25,234 bases of DNA, from assembly GCF_946481155.1 (NCBI RefSeq), contig NZ_CAMLMK010000038.1:1-25234 (forward strand). Reading direction: 5' to 3'. A program made the position numbers and the translations under genes. The notes under the pieces are model-generated. The model did no database searches. It saw only the letters and a program-made list of their open reading frames with translations, and was not told the origin of the DNA. Source of the DNA: an uncultured Flavobacterium sp. (GTDB lineage: Bacteria; Bacteroidota; Bacteroidia; Flavobacteriales; Flavobacteriaceae). Below are positions 1 through 7,193 of this stretch, piece by piece; the first letter of the stretch is position 1; the number at the start of each line of letters is the position of its first letter.

Positions 1-1116
1 GACGATGGTAACGGCAATGTTTCGTATGCCGATCAAAATGTAATCATAGATGACGTAACTGAACCATCTATCGCTTGTCCTTCAAATATTGTTTTGTCTG
101 CTTGTCAAAGTACCGCAACATGGTCTATACCAGTTGCACTAGACAATTGTGACGGCGCAGTAGTTACACAAACTTCCGGGCCACCATCAGGTTCAGAATT
201 TGCAAACGGAACCACAACAACAATAGGATATAAAGTGACCGATGTAGGTGGAAATGAGAAAACATGTTCCTTTACGGTTACGCGACAAAACACATTGTCT
301 GTGAATTGTTCCAATAGCAATAACATACTTTATTATGGATACACAGGAGATCAAACATCAACAATTACGGTTAATCCATCGGGAGGAGTAGGACCTTACA
401 CCGTTTCAATTGCGATGAACCGACCGCTTAAATGCAATGTCATTACAAATTCGGGTGATGAAGTATGGATTCCGGGAGCCAATACCAGTACAAATAGTGG
501 AATTTCATGCCCGGTTTCAGGTTCTCCTGTGGTAAATCCGGTTTCTACATCGACTAATACAATTATTTCAAGTTTAGGGTATTCCCTAAATGTAACACTA
601 ATGGCTGATGCGACATTTACGGCAACTGTTACGGATGCAAACGGATGTACTGTAACGTGCACAACGCCTATTTTTGCTGAAGATGTTCGTTGTTTTGCAG
701 GAAACAGCGGAGTTCCGAAAGTCAAATTGTGTCACAAAACCGGCAGCACAAAAAATCCGTGTGTAAATATTTGCGTGGATGAAAGCGCGGTTGCGGAACA
801 TATGGCCCATGGAGATTTCTTCGGAAGTTGCACCTCAAATTGTCAACCGGCTGGAGGCAATACCCGACCAGAAATTGTTTTCGATGTTATAGCTTATCCG
901 AATCCTTCTAAAACCCAATTCACTTTTGAAATCGAAACCGAAAGCAAAGAAAGTATAAATATAGAGCTATATGATATTTCGGGCAGATTGGTCAGACAAA
1001 TTAAAGATAGCGATCAAACTGTAATCACTTTTGGGGAAGATTTACCAAGAGGATTGTATTTAGCCGCAGTTTATCAGGGCACTGAGCAAAAAACTCTCAG
1101 AGTTATTAAAGAGTAA
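1..1116 (+). CDS. Secreted HYR-domain protein with T9SS C-terminal sorting domain (5' end missing)
   Basis: The reading frame is open from base 1, so the N-terminus and any signal peptide lie outside the window; 371 codons are visible. The first codons (DDGNGNVSYADQN...) look like the tail of a preceding Ig-like repeat. An HYR-type domain follows (about bases 64-300), with the typical SIACPSNI opening, a DNC motif and GNEKTCSFTV near its end. Bases 718-843 encode a compact Cys/His-rich segment with CHKTG and HMAHGD. The last 75 or so residues (YPNPS, IELYDISGRLV, LPRGLYL) are a type A T9SS sorting domain, which directs export across the outer membrane and is normally cleaved. The protein is therefore probably a large cell-surface or secreted adhesin-like protein. 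Its ligand cannot be told from sequence. A TTG at 94 is only an internal codon, not a start. Confidence 0.9.
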   Translation, partial: DDGNGNVSYADQNVIIDDVTEPSIACPSNIVLSACQSTATWSIPVALDNCDGAVVTQTSGPPSGSEFANGTTTTIGYKVTDVGGNEKTCSFTVTRQNTLSVNCSNSNNILYYGYTGDQTSTITVNPSGGVGPYTVSIAMNRPLKCNVITNSGDEVWIPGANTSTNSGISCPVSGSPVVNPVSTSTNTIISSLGYSLNVTLMADATFTATVTDANGCTVTCTTPIFAEDVRCFAGNSGVPKVKLCHKTGSTKNPCVNICVDESAVAEHMAHGDFFGSCTSNCQPAGGNTRPEIVFDVIAYPNPSKTQFTFEIETESKESINIELYDISGRLVRQIKDSDQTVITFGEDLPRGLYLAAVYQGTEQKTLRVIKE

Positions 1117-1134
1117 ATAATAATAATAATAATT
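1117..1134. repeat. Short ATA trinucleotide run
   Basis: Immediately after the TAA stop of the T9SS protein the sequence runs as consecutive ATA/TAA units for about 18 bases. It is a small microsatellite with extra stop codons in other frames. No function is evident. Confidence 0.6.
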
Positions 1135-1140
1135 AAAAGA

Positions 1141-1169
1141 AAAACTCCGGAATATCCCGGAGTTTTTTT
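1141..1169. terminator. Bidirectional terminator between the T9SS protein and the flavoprotein gene
   Basis: A perfect 10-bp stem pairs AAAACTCCGG (1141-1150) with CCGGAGTTTT (1157-1166) around a 6-base loop. Seven Ts follow on the plus strand and a T-rich stretch on the minus strand. It sits exactly between two convergent genes, so it can serve both. Confidence 0.93.
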
Positions 1170-1189
1170 ATAAATAGAATTACAAAAGT

Positions 1190-1858
1190 CTAATTTTCAA
1201 TTACAATAGCATTTGCGGTAGCACCCATTTCCAATAAAAGATCGGTAATGAGTTTAACAAAATCACTTGGGCCGCATACGTAAAAATTCTGACTGAAGTC
1301 CCTGATATTTTGGATAAGGAATTTGCGGTCAATTCTTCGTCCTGCAAACCCGACAACCTGTTCCCTGGTATAGAGATTAATAAAGTCGGTTTTAAGCATT
1401 TTACGCAATTCGTCACCCATAATTACGTCTTCGGAAGTCTTGTTAACGTATATGAGACGGTTTCCTCTCAACTTGTTTTCTTTGTAAAGTTGTCGGAAAA
1501 TGGAAATGAAAGGGGTAATGCCGGAACCCGCAGCTATGAAAACACCTGGGCCTTTATAGTTTATTGTTCCGAAAACGTCATGGATTATTAGTTCATCACC
1601 TGCATTAACGCGTCCTAATTCATTGGTCAGGCCGTGATGGTTTTTGTATATTTTTATCATGAATTCCAAATATCTGGAATCTGCGAGGCTTGTAAAAGTA
1701 AAAGGGCGCAATTCACCCTTCCATTTGGGGTCATTAATGGACACTTCGGTGCCCTGACCAGGTACAAAATTGTAACCATCAGGTTTTTCAACCACAAAAG
1801 ACTTGACATCATGAGTGATGAAACGCGATTGCAATACTTTAACAACGTGTTCTTTCAT
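1190..1858 (-). CDS. Ferredoxin-NADP reductase-like flavoprotein
   Basis: A 222-residue single-polypeptide reductase of the ferredoxin-NADP reductase superfamily. The N-terminal FAD-binding barrel carries RPFTFTS (51-57), the equivalent of the RxYS flavin-binding motif. The NAD(P)H-binding half has GSGITPF (111-117) and YVCGPSDF (193-200), both diagnostic. There is no 2Fe-2S ferredoxin domain at either end and no membrane segment, so it probably takes electrons from NAD(P)H and passes them to a separate soluble partner. The partner is not encoded next to it. The start ATG at 1858 gives the usual length. I see no clear -7 promoter box in the 137-base gap upstream. The family is certain, the substrate is not. 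Confidence 0.85.
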   Translation of the reverse strand: MKEHVVKVLQSRFITHDVKSFVVEKPDGYNFVPGQGTEVSINDPKWKGELRPFTFTSLADSRYLEFMIKIYKNHHGLTNELGRVNAGDELIIHDVFGTINYKGPGVFIAAGSGITPFISIFRQLYKENKLRGNRLIYVNKTSEDVIMGDELRKMLKTDFINLYTREQVVGFAGRRIDRKFLIQNIRDFSQNFYVCGPSDFVKLITDLLLEMGATANAIVIEN

Positions 1859-1995
1859 AGTCTTAGTTTATTTCTTATCTGATTTTGAAAAGCCTTATTA
1901 AAAGGGAAAACATGCTATGGTAAATATACAAAAATGATTTTATTCTTACAATTTTAAAAGAAGAGTAAAGCAGATCGCATTTAAAAACAGGCCGA

Positions 1996-2415
1996 TTAAT
2001 CGAGTAATTTTGCGCTATGGTGATTCAGTATGTGTAAAAAGTCTTCCTTTTTCATAGGTTTGACTATAAAGTCGGTTACCGTGCTGATAGCTTTTGATTT
2101 TTGAATATCCGCCGGATCAATCGAAGAAGACACAATGTAGAGCGGTATTTTTTTTTCGAGTTTTGTCTGCAGCGGAATATATTCTTCTAAAAATCCCCAT
2201 CCGTCCATAACAGGCATGAATAGGTCTAACAAAATAAGATCCGGTAATTTATTTTTATTCAAATAGGCAGATTCCAGGGACTTAATTGCCTCAAGGCCAT
2301 TACTGAAAACGTCAATTTCATTCACCAGCTTGGTTTCAGTGATCACTTTTTGTGCCAGATACTGAAAAATCATATCGTCGTCTATAAGACAAATGGTATC
2401 AATTTTATTCATCAT
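1996..2415 (-). CDS. Single-domain response regulator
   Basis: A 139-residue receiver domain with no output domain. The acidic pocket is D12-D13-D14, the phosphoacceptor is D64 in LILLDLFMP, the switch serines are at 96-98 and the conserved lysine is K119 in VKP. Its ATG lies inside the last codons of the upstream histidine kinase gene (11 bases shared), so the two are translationally coupled and almost certainly cognate. A second ATG one codon later is an equally possible start. Stand-alone receivers of this kind act by protein-protein contact or as phosphorelay intermediates. No target is visible nearby. Confidence 0.92.
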   Translation of the reverse strand: MMNKIDTICLIDDDMIFQYLAQKVITETKLVNEIDVFSNGLEAIKSLESAYLNKNKLPDLILLDLFMPVMDGWGFLEEYIPLQTKLEKKIPLYIVSSSIDPADIQKSKAISTVTDFIVKPMKKEDFLHILNHHSAKLLD

Positions 2416-3541
2416 CAGTAGTTTTATAAAGCTTTGCCGTAAACGTGCTTCCGTTATTAATCTTACTTTTTGCGATTATTTCCCCGCCTAAAGTTTCTAT
2501 CTGTGTTTTTGTTATAAAAAGTCCGAATCCTTTAGCACTGGGGTGATTATGAAATGTTTTGTGCAGTTTAAAAAGATCGCTTTTATGTTTTTTCATATCA
2601 ATACCCAAGCCGTTATCTTTAACTTCAATGCACACCCAGCCGTCTTTTTTGTAACTGCGGACATGTATTTTAGCGGTTTTTTCCTGTGACCGGAATTTTA
2701 TGGCATTACTAATCAGATTGTAAAGAATGCTTTCGATATATTTTTTAGAATAGGAGATCGTAGGAACATCTGAAAAATCATAAGTCACAATCGCATTTGA
2801 ATTTTTAATCTCTTTTTTGAGAGAATTCAGTGTCCTTTTTATGTGTTTTTCCAGATCAACCGGATTTCTTTTAATGGTATAATCCATTCGCACCTGGGTG
2901 GCATCAACCAGTTCTTCGAATGTTTTGTGAAGTAAATCAACAACCGGTTTCTGGATTTCCATGAAATGCATCTTCTCTTCGGTACTTTCACTGTCCTTTA
3001 TCATGTCACTCAAAAGCAGAAGATTGCTTAAAGGCGCTCTTAAGTTATGGGCAATAATCTGGCAAAATTCTTCGAGCTGATGTTTTTGTTTCGTTATTTG
3101 AGCAAGCATTTGCGTGCGCTCAAAAAGCTTTTGCTTAAGTTCGGCTTCGACCCTTTTTAGTTGGGTAATATCTGAAGAAAGAATGAGAATGCCTTCAGGA
3201 ACAGGCTGTACGCTCAACTCAAACCATCCTACTGAACCGTCAGGAAAAACAAATTCCGTAAGCACTTCAGCCGTAACACGCTTATTCATGCACTGCTTAA
3301 ACGTTTTGAATATCTCTGTATTTTCAATACCGGGATATTTTTCCATCATGGTGTTTCCAAGCAATGCTGCTTTTGTAGACAATCCATGCCTCGCGACGGA
3401 ATCATTCACGTAAAAATAACGCCATTCATAATCAATCACCTGAACGCCTTCAATCATAGCATCAAACACAGCGTATTTGACGTTTCCGATATTGAAAACG
3501 CTCCTGGCAGCGATTTTACTATTGACAATTCTTTCTACCAT
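2405..3541 (-). CDS. PAS-domain sensor histidine kinase (cytoplasmic)
   Basis: A 378-residue kinase. Residues about 25-130 form a PAS sensor domain (DGSVGWFELSVQPV is typical of the PAS core), followed by a short coiled linker. The HisKA-type dimerisation helix carries the phospho-acceptor H165 in AHNLRAPL. The catalytic ATPase domain has the N box (NLISNAIKF, 275-283), the G1 box (DNGLGID, 309-315) and the G2 box (KGFGLFI, 337-343). No transmembrane helix or signal peptide is present, so it should sense an intracellular cue through the PAS domain. I see no cofactor-binding residue that would identify the ligand. The gene overlaps the single-domain response regulator downstream and forms a two-gene unit with it. 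Confidence 0.92.
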   Translation of the reverse strand: MVERIVNSKIAARSVFNIGNVKYAVFDAMIEGVQVIDYEWRYFYVNDSVARHGLSTKAALLGNTMMEKYPGIENTEIFKTFKQCMNKRVTAEVLTEFVFPDGSVGWFELSVQPVPEGILILSSDITQLKRVEAELKQKLFERTQMLAQITKQKHQLEEFCQIIAHNLRAPLSNLLLLSDMIKDSESTEEKMHFMEIQKPVVDLLHKTFEELVDATQVRMDYTIKRNPVDLEKHIKRTLNSLKKEIKNSNAIVTYDFSDVPTISYSKKYIESILYNLISNAIKFRSQEKTAKIHVRSYKKDGWVCIEVKDNGLGIDMKKHKSDLFKLHKTFHNHPSAKGFGLFITKTQIETLGGEIIAKSKINNGSTFTAKLYKTTDDE

Positions 3542-3716
3542 GACCCGTGTGTATCTAGTAAATTTAAGGCATCAGTTTTCGTATAACACCTTGTATTTGC
3601 TTGATTATAAGAAAATTAACAATTAAATTTAGCTGTTTTAGAGAAGAATTGATTACGGGTTTTCCGCAGTTTATGTTAAAAGGGAGAGAAGAAGAATTCA
3701 GGTTAAATAGGAGGGA

Positions 3717-4625
3717 TTATAGTATTTTTTTGATTTCTATCTGGATAGAATAGATTATAGGCAATTCTTTTTGTACATGTTTTTTGATTAGGCTAATTGT
3801 CTGTTCAAGGTTTTCCGGATCTGCTGACTGTAAATTTAAACCAAGATGGACTAAAAGTTTTTCACTGCCTATATACATTGTTTCCAAGGTAGTAACTTCG
3901 TCAACTTCCTTTAGTTGAAGTACAGATTTTCTAATACTTTCCTCAGTAGCGGGAGCGGCAGTTTTACCGACAATATAGTCTTTCACTCCCATAATAAGCA
4001 TTACAGAGGAAACCACAATTACTACCCCTATTAATATGGCGCCAATGGCATCAAAGTATTCAACTTTTGCGAATTTGTATAAAAGTAGCGAAACAAGTCC
4101 AATGACAGCAGAGGCTGTTCCGGTAAAATCCAGGATAAAAGTATTCTTTGTTTCTACATGCGTCGTTGTAAAAAATATTTGGAAAATTCTTGAAAGCTTT
4201 TCTTTATCAAGCAGCCTGCGCGTACTTACTGAAAGCGCATAACCATTGTTGATAATTGAAACGCATACAGCACCGAACGCAAGGTATATTTTTTCAATTT
4301 CTTCCGGGTGAAGGAATCGTTGTATCCCAAAATAAATGGATAAACCTCCTCCGAAAATAAGCATAATAACTGCTGAAATCAGCGTCCAGAAAAAAAGCAG
4401 TTTACCAAAACCGAAAGGATGTTGCTTGTTGGGTCTTTTTCTGGATCTTTTAAGCCCTATTAACAAAAGGCCGGAGGCAACCAGATCTGACAGTCCTTCA
4501 AATGCTTCTGCCAGCATTACAGCGCTGCCGGTAACGATCATCACAGCAACATTAAGGATAATATCTCCCAAATCAACCAAAAAGGATGTCCAAACGGCTT
4601 TGCCTGAAGAAATTTTCTGCGACAT
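3717..4625 (-). CDS. Cation diffusion facilitator transporter, ZnT9-like branch
   Basis: A 302-residue inner-membrane protein with about six hydrophobic segments and a C-terminal cytoplasmic domain (about 215-302), the layout of the CDF family that exports divalent metals by proton antiport. HPFGFGK (about 74-80) followed by a long WTLISAVIML helix and HPEE resembles the SLC30A9/ZnT9-like branch. In the second helix the usual H/D-x3-D metal site reads E-G-L-S-D. In the fifth helix the site reads D-F-T-G rather than H-x3-D, as in that branch. Zn, Mn or Fe specificity therefore cannot be assigned from canonical CDF residues. Gaps of 72 bases upstream and 175 bases downstream suggest it stands alone. 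Confidence 0.85.
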   Translation of the reverse strand: MSQKISSGKAVWTSFLVDLGDIILNVAVMIVTGSAVMLAEAFEGLSDLVASGLLLIGLKRSRKRPNKQHPFGFGKLLFFWTLISAVIMLIFGGGLSIYFGIQRFLHPEEIEKIYLAFGAVCVSIINNGYALSVSTRRLLDKEKLSRIFQIFFTTTHVETKNTFILDFTGTASAVIGLVSLLLYKFAKVEYFDAIGAILIGVVIVVSSVMLIMGVKDYIVGKTAAPATEESIRKSVLQLKEVDEVTTLETMYIGSEKLLVHLGLNLQSADPENLEQTISLIKKHVQKELPIIYSIQIEIKKIL

Positions 4626-4697
4626 GATCTGACTGGTTAGTGTTGTAATTAACTTAAAGATACGTGATAAAAGCTCATGCCGAAAATTCCTGCTATT

Positions 4698-5342
4698 TTA
4701 TTTTCGTCGGCCAAATTTTTCGCGATAATAATCAATTTTGAAATCATAAACCGGGCGCGAGGAATTTTGGTATTTATGCTTATTTTCGAGATAGATTCGG
4801 CTGGTGGAAAGTGCAATGTTTGCCGCCCCTGATGGTGAATAAAGTATGGTCAGCTTAACAGGTCTTCCGAAAATACTTTTGTCCAGGACGACTTCTCTGT
4901 TTCGCTTTATTTCCGGGGTGATTTTGAGTCCCAAAATGTCGACATAGAATAATTTAAAGGCATTGTTTTTCTGGAAGCTGCTGGTGAAAATGATTTCTGT
5001 AATGTTGGAATCCCTGATTTGTTCAATCATTTGATGATTTAAAAGTAGCGGTATTAAGTCGTTGTCGAGTGCAGTAGGTTTTTTTCTCCTGCATTCCACA
5101 ATAGTGTCACTAACGGAAATTTTATGGTTTTGTAAAAATTGAAGAATGCTTTCAAGGGTTATGGGTTTTCCCTTAGTATAATTGAAGACTTCATTGAGAA
5201 TTGCCCAAATACTTGCTTTATTTCCGTAGAAAAAAGGAACCATGAATTTATCGTGATCATGAGGATGGATGGTGCCTACGATCAGTTTTTCACTGTCTTT
5301 TGCAATAGGATATTTTTCCAGATATTGGTTTCTCGTTATCAT
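4698..5342 (-). CDS. Probable uracil-DNA-glycosylase-superfamily protein
   Basis: A 214-residue soluble protein. The segment KLIVGTIHPHDHDKF...FFYGN..SIWAIL resembles the first core strand and loop of uracil-DNA-glycosylase-fold proteins, and LYSPSGAAN near residue 175 resembles the second catalytic-loop motif (SPS/NPSG) of that fold. The middle (TEIIFTSSF) fits the core strand between them. I infer a DNA-glycosylase-like fold. Substrate and activity are uncertain because motif I is not a standard GQDPYH, GINPG or GEAPG. I use the ATG at 5342, giving MITRNQYLEKYPI. The upstream ATG at 5363 overlaps a -7 promoter box (5368-5361), so it would not be inside the transcript. Confidence 0.6.
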   Translation of the reverse strand: MITRNQYLEKYPIAKDSEKLIVGTIHPHDHDKFMVPFFYGNKASIWAILNEVFNYTKGKPITLESILQFLQNHKISVSDTIVECRRKKPTALDNDLIPLLLNHQMIEQIRDSNITEIIFTSSFQKNNAFKLFYVDILGLKITPEIKRNREVVLDKSIFGRPVKLTILYSPSGAANIALSTSRIYLENKHKYQNSSRPVYDFKIDYYREKFGRRK

Positions 5343-5360
5343 AATAAATCCGCATACTAT

Positions 5361-5368
5361 CAAAATTA
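5361..5368 (-). promoter_or_regulatory. -7 promoter box for the glycosylase-like gene
   Basis: The minus strand reads TAATTTTG, matching the Bacteroidetes TAnnTTTG box, 18 bases before the ATG at 5342. A TTG lies 25 bases further up, slightly beyond the usual 17-23 spacing. The box decides the start choice for the gene below it. Confidence 0.5.
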
Positions 5369-5369
5369 T

Positions 5370-5403
5370 AAAAAAAAATCCGCTTTGCTTTTACAAAACG
5401 GAT
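5370..5403 (-). terminator. Terminator of the superoxide dismutase gene
   Basis: On the minus strand ATCCGTTTTG (5403-5394) pairs with CAAAGCGGAT (5387-5378), 10 bp with one G-U wobble, around a 6-base loop. Nine Ts follow (5378-5370, the first shared with the stem). It lies 25 bases after the stop codon. Confidence 0.88.
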
Positions 5404-5428
5404 GTTCTTTGTCTGGATGATGAAATCG

Positions 5429-6211
5429 TTATTTTACGACTCTTTTCATTGCTTCCAGATATTTTTTCTCGACTGCTGACCAGTTTACTACATTAAAAAA
5501 TGCTGAGATATATTCACCGCGTTTGTTTTGATATTTCAGATAATAGGCGTGTTCCCAAACATCCAAAGCAAGAATAGGCATACCGGAAACAGGTTGATCC
5601 GGCATTAGCGGATTGTCCTGATTTGAAGTGCTTCCCACCACAAGCTTACCGGTTTTGTCAACAACCAGCCAAGCCCATCCCGAGCCAAATTGTTTTGTTG
5701 CCGCATCCACTAATTGTGCCTTGAAAGCCTCATACGAACCAAAGTCACGGTTCATAGCGGCAGCCAAACTGTCTTTCGGTTGTCCGCCCGCTTTTGGTGC
5801 CATTACTTCCCAATATAAATTATGATTGTAATAGCCACCGGCGTTATTGCGAATTGCCATATTATTTGGATCCGATTTTTTTAGGATATCTTCCAGGCTC
5901 CATTGTTCATAATCAGTTCCTGCTATAGCTTTGTTCAGGTTGTTGCAATAGCTCAGATGGTGACGGGAATAGTGAATTTCCATGGTCCGCGCGTCCATAT
6001 AAGGTTCCATGGCATTGTAGGCGTATGTTAAACCGCGCATTTTAAACTTACCTTTTTCGGCTTTTACATCGGCAGGATTTCCGTAGGCCGATTGTGTTTC
6101 CTGTGCTTCAGGTTCCGGAATCTGAATGACTTCTTCCAGATTATTTTTCTGACGGCAGGAAAACAGCGCGATAAAAATAAAACTTAAAAGGACAGATTTT
6201 TGGATTTTCAT
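5429..6211 (-). CDS. Lipoprotein superoxide dismutase, Mn-type
   Basis: A 260-residue member of the Fe/Mn superoxide dismutase family, converting superoxide to oxygen and peroxide. The four metal ligands are present: H80 in MEIHYSRHH, H130 in AGGYYNHNLYW, and D217 and H221 in DVWEHAYY. Two features fit the manganese rather than the iron subtype: the Gly-Gly in AGGYYNH, and the Gln in STSNQDNPL. Residues 1-19 are a lipoprotein signal ending in LFSC with Cys19 as lipid site, followed by a roughly 35-residue linker rich in Glu and Pro. The enzyme is therefore expected to be tethered in the envelope, not in the cytoplasm as for the standard protein of about 200 residues. It may guard against periplasmic or external superoxide. 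It lies 37 bases after the acyl-CoA-binding-protein gene but behind that gene's terminator. Confidence 0.92.
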   Translation of the reverse strand: MKIQKSVLLSFIFIALFSCRQKNNLEEVIQIPEPEAQETQSAYGNPADVKAEKGKFKMRGLTYAYNAMEPYMDARTMEIHYSRHHLSYCNNLNKAIAGTDYEQWSLEDILKKSDPNNMAIRNNAGGYYNHNLYWEVMAPKAGGQPKDSLAAAMNRDFGSYEAFKAQLVDAATKQFGSGWAWLVVDKTGKLVVGSTSNQDNPLMPDQPVSGMPILALDVWEHAYYLKYQNKRGEYISAFFNVVNWSAVEKKYLEAMKRVVK

Positions 6212-6231
6212 AAGTACGTATTGAATTAAAA

Positions 6232-6261
6232 TAAAAAACGAAATCCGGTTACAAATTTCGT
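6232..6261 (-). terminator. Terminator overlapping the end of the acyl-CoA-binding-protein gene
   Basis: On the minus strand ACGAAAT (6261-6255) pairs with ATTTCGT (6244-6238) and a T-run (6238-6233) follows. The first arm is inside the last codons of the gene, so the loop contains its stop codon. The stem is only 7 bp, so some read-through into the dismutase gene is possible. Confidence 0.75.
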
Positions 6262-6530
6262 TCTTTCATAAGTTTATTGATAATGGCTATATATTGTTTT
6301 TTTGCTTCGTCGGCCGAAATATTATTCACCTGCATCCACGCATTGAGTTTGAAAGCGCTACGCAGGTTTTGCGATTCCTGACGAAAATAAAAACGGTCGG
6401 AGTCATTAGCAGTGGCCTGTTTGTATAAGCCATACAAAATTAACTGCTGATCTATCGGAACGGAAGATTGCGGTATTAATTGAGCATTTTCAAAAGCTTC
6501 ATCAAACAATTTGTCTAAATCCTTCTCCAT
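6249..6530 (-). CDS. Acyl-CoA-binding protein
   Basis: A 93-residue, four-helix acyl-CoA-binding protein of normal family length. Diagnostic segments are LILYGLYKQAT (31-41), the acyl-CoA-contacting helix, and AWMQVNNISADEAKKQYI (64-81), which matches the family's KxxAW...S..EA...Y pattern. It has no signal peptide, so it should act in the cytoplasm, holding long-chain acyl-CoA esters for lipid synthesis or beta-oxidation. The ATG lies 3 bases after the psd stop codon, placing the gene at the end of a phospholipid operon. That context supports a role in supplying acyl groups to membrane lipid synthesis (inference). Confidence 0.9.
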   Translation of the reverse strand: MEKDLDKLFDEAFENAQLIPQSSVPIDQQLILYGLYKQATANDSDRFYFRQESQNLRSAFKLNAWMQVNNISADEAKKQYIAIINKLMKERNL

Positions 6531-6533
6531 TGA

Positions 6534-7193
6534 TTACTTCATGGCGATAACGGTTTTTCCGCCAACAGCCTTTTCGTTAAGTTTTACGTTAACTTGCGTA
6601 CCTAAAGGTAAGTATAAATCCACTCTCGAACCAAATTTAATGAACCCGGCATCAGTTCCCTGAACCACATGCATGCCTTCTTTGGCATAGTTAACAATAC
6701 GTCTTGCCAAGGCTCCGGCTATCTGACGGTAAAGAATTTCACCAAACACTGTGTTTTCAACAACTACAGTTGTTCTTTCGTTTTCTTCACTGGCTTTAGG
6801 ATGCCAAGCTACAAGATATTTACCGGGATGGTATTTGCTGTATTTCACAGACCCATTTACGGGATAACGTGTAACATGCACATTTATTGGTGACATAAAA
6901 ATCGAAACCATTAAACGCTTGTCTTTAAAATATTCCGGTTCGTATACTTCTTCAATAACCACTACTTTTCCGTCAACCGGAGCGATAACTTTATTATCAG
7001 TAACGTCGGTAACACGTTTTGGATTACGGAAAAACTGCAGCACCATAATCATCATGAACAATGCTGAAACCTGAACGACTTTTTGAAGCCAAAATACCGG
7101 AATGAAAGCATCCGCTAAGAATACAACTGCTACAACCGCTACAGTTGTTCCTAAAATAATTTTAGCGCCTTCTTTATGAAATTGTATGAACAT
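6534..7193 (-). CDS. psd: Phosphatidylserine decarboxylase
   Basis: A 219-residue member of the short (PSD-A-like) phosphatidylserine decarboxylase family, which makes phosphatidylethanolamine at the inner membrane. Two hydrophobic segments near the N-terminus (about 12-30 and 33-52) anchor it. The proenzyme self-cleaves at a Gly-Ser pair; here FGSR places the cut between G188 and S189, with Ser189 becoming the pyruvoyl cofactor. APVDG (71-75) and NVHVTRYP (104-111) carry the conserved Asp and His of the family. The start overlaps the end of cdsA by 20 bases, so the two are translationally coupled. The enzyme normally used between CdsA and Psd (PssA) is not in this window. Confidence 0.93.
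   Translation of the reverse strand: MFIQFHKEGAKIILGTTVAVVAVVFLADAFIPVFWLQKVVQVSALFMMIMVLQFFRNPKRVTDVTDNKVIAPVDGKVVVIEEVYEPEYFKDKRLMVSIFMSPINVHVTRYPVNGSVKYSKYHPGKYLVAWHPKASEENERTTVVVENTVFGEILYRQIAGALARRIVNYAKEGMHVVQGTDAGFIKFGSRVDLYLPLGTQVNVKLNEKAVGGKTVIAMK

Noticed and set aside
94..96. TTG as start of the first gene
   Set aside because: The frame is open back to base 1 and encodes a continuous Ig-like/HYR sequence upstream, so the gene is simply cut by the window edge.
1117..1134. ATA run as a phase-variation repeat
   Set aside because: It lies after the stop codon and before a terminator, so changes in length would not affect any reading frame or promoter seen here.
5361..5363. ATG at 5363 as start of the glycosylase-like gene
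   Set aside because: It overlaps a -7 promoter box and adds only MIVCGFI before a conserved-looking MITRNQ start at 5342.
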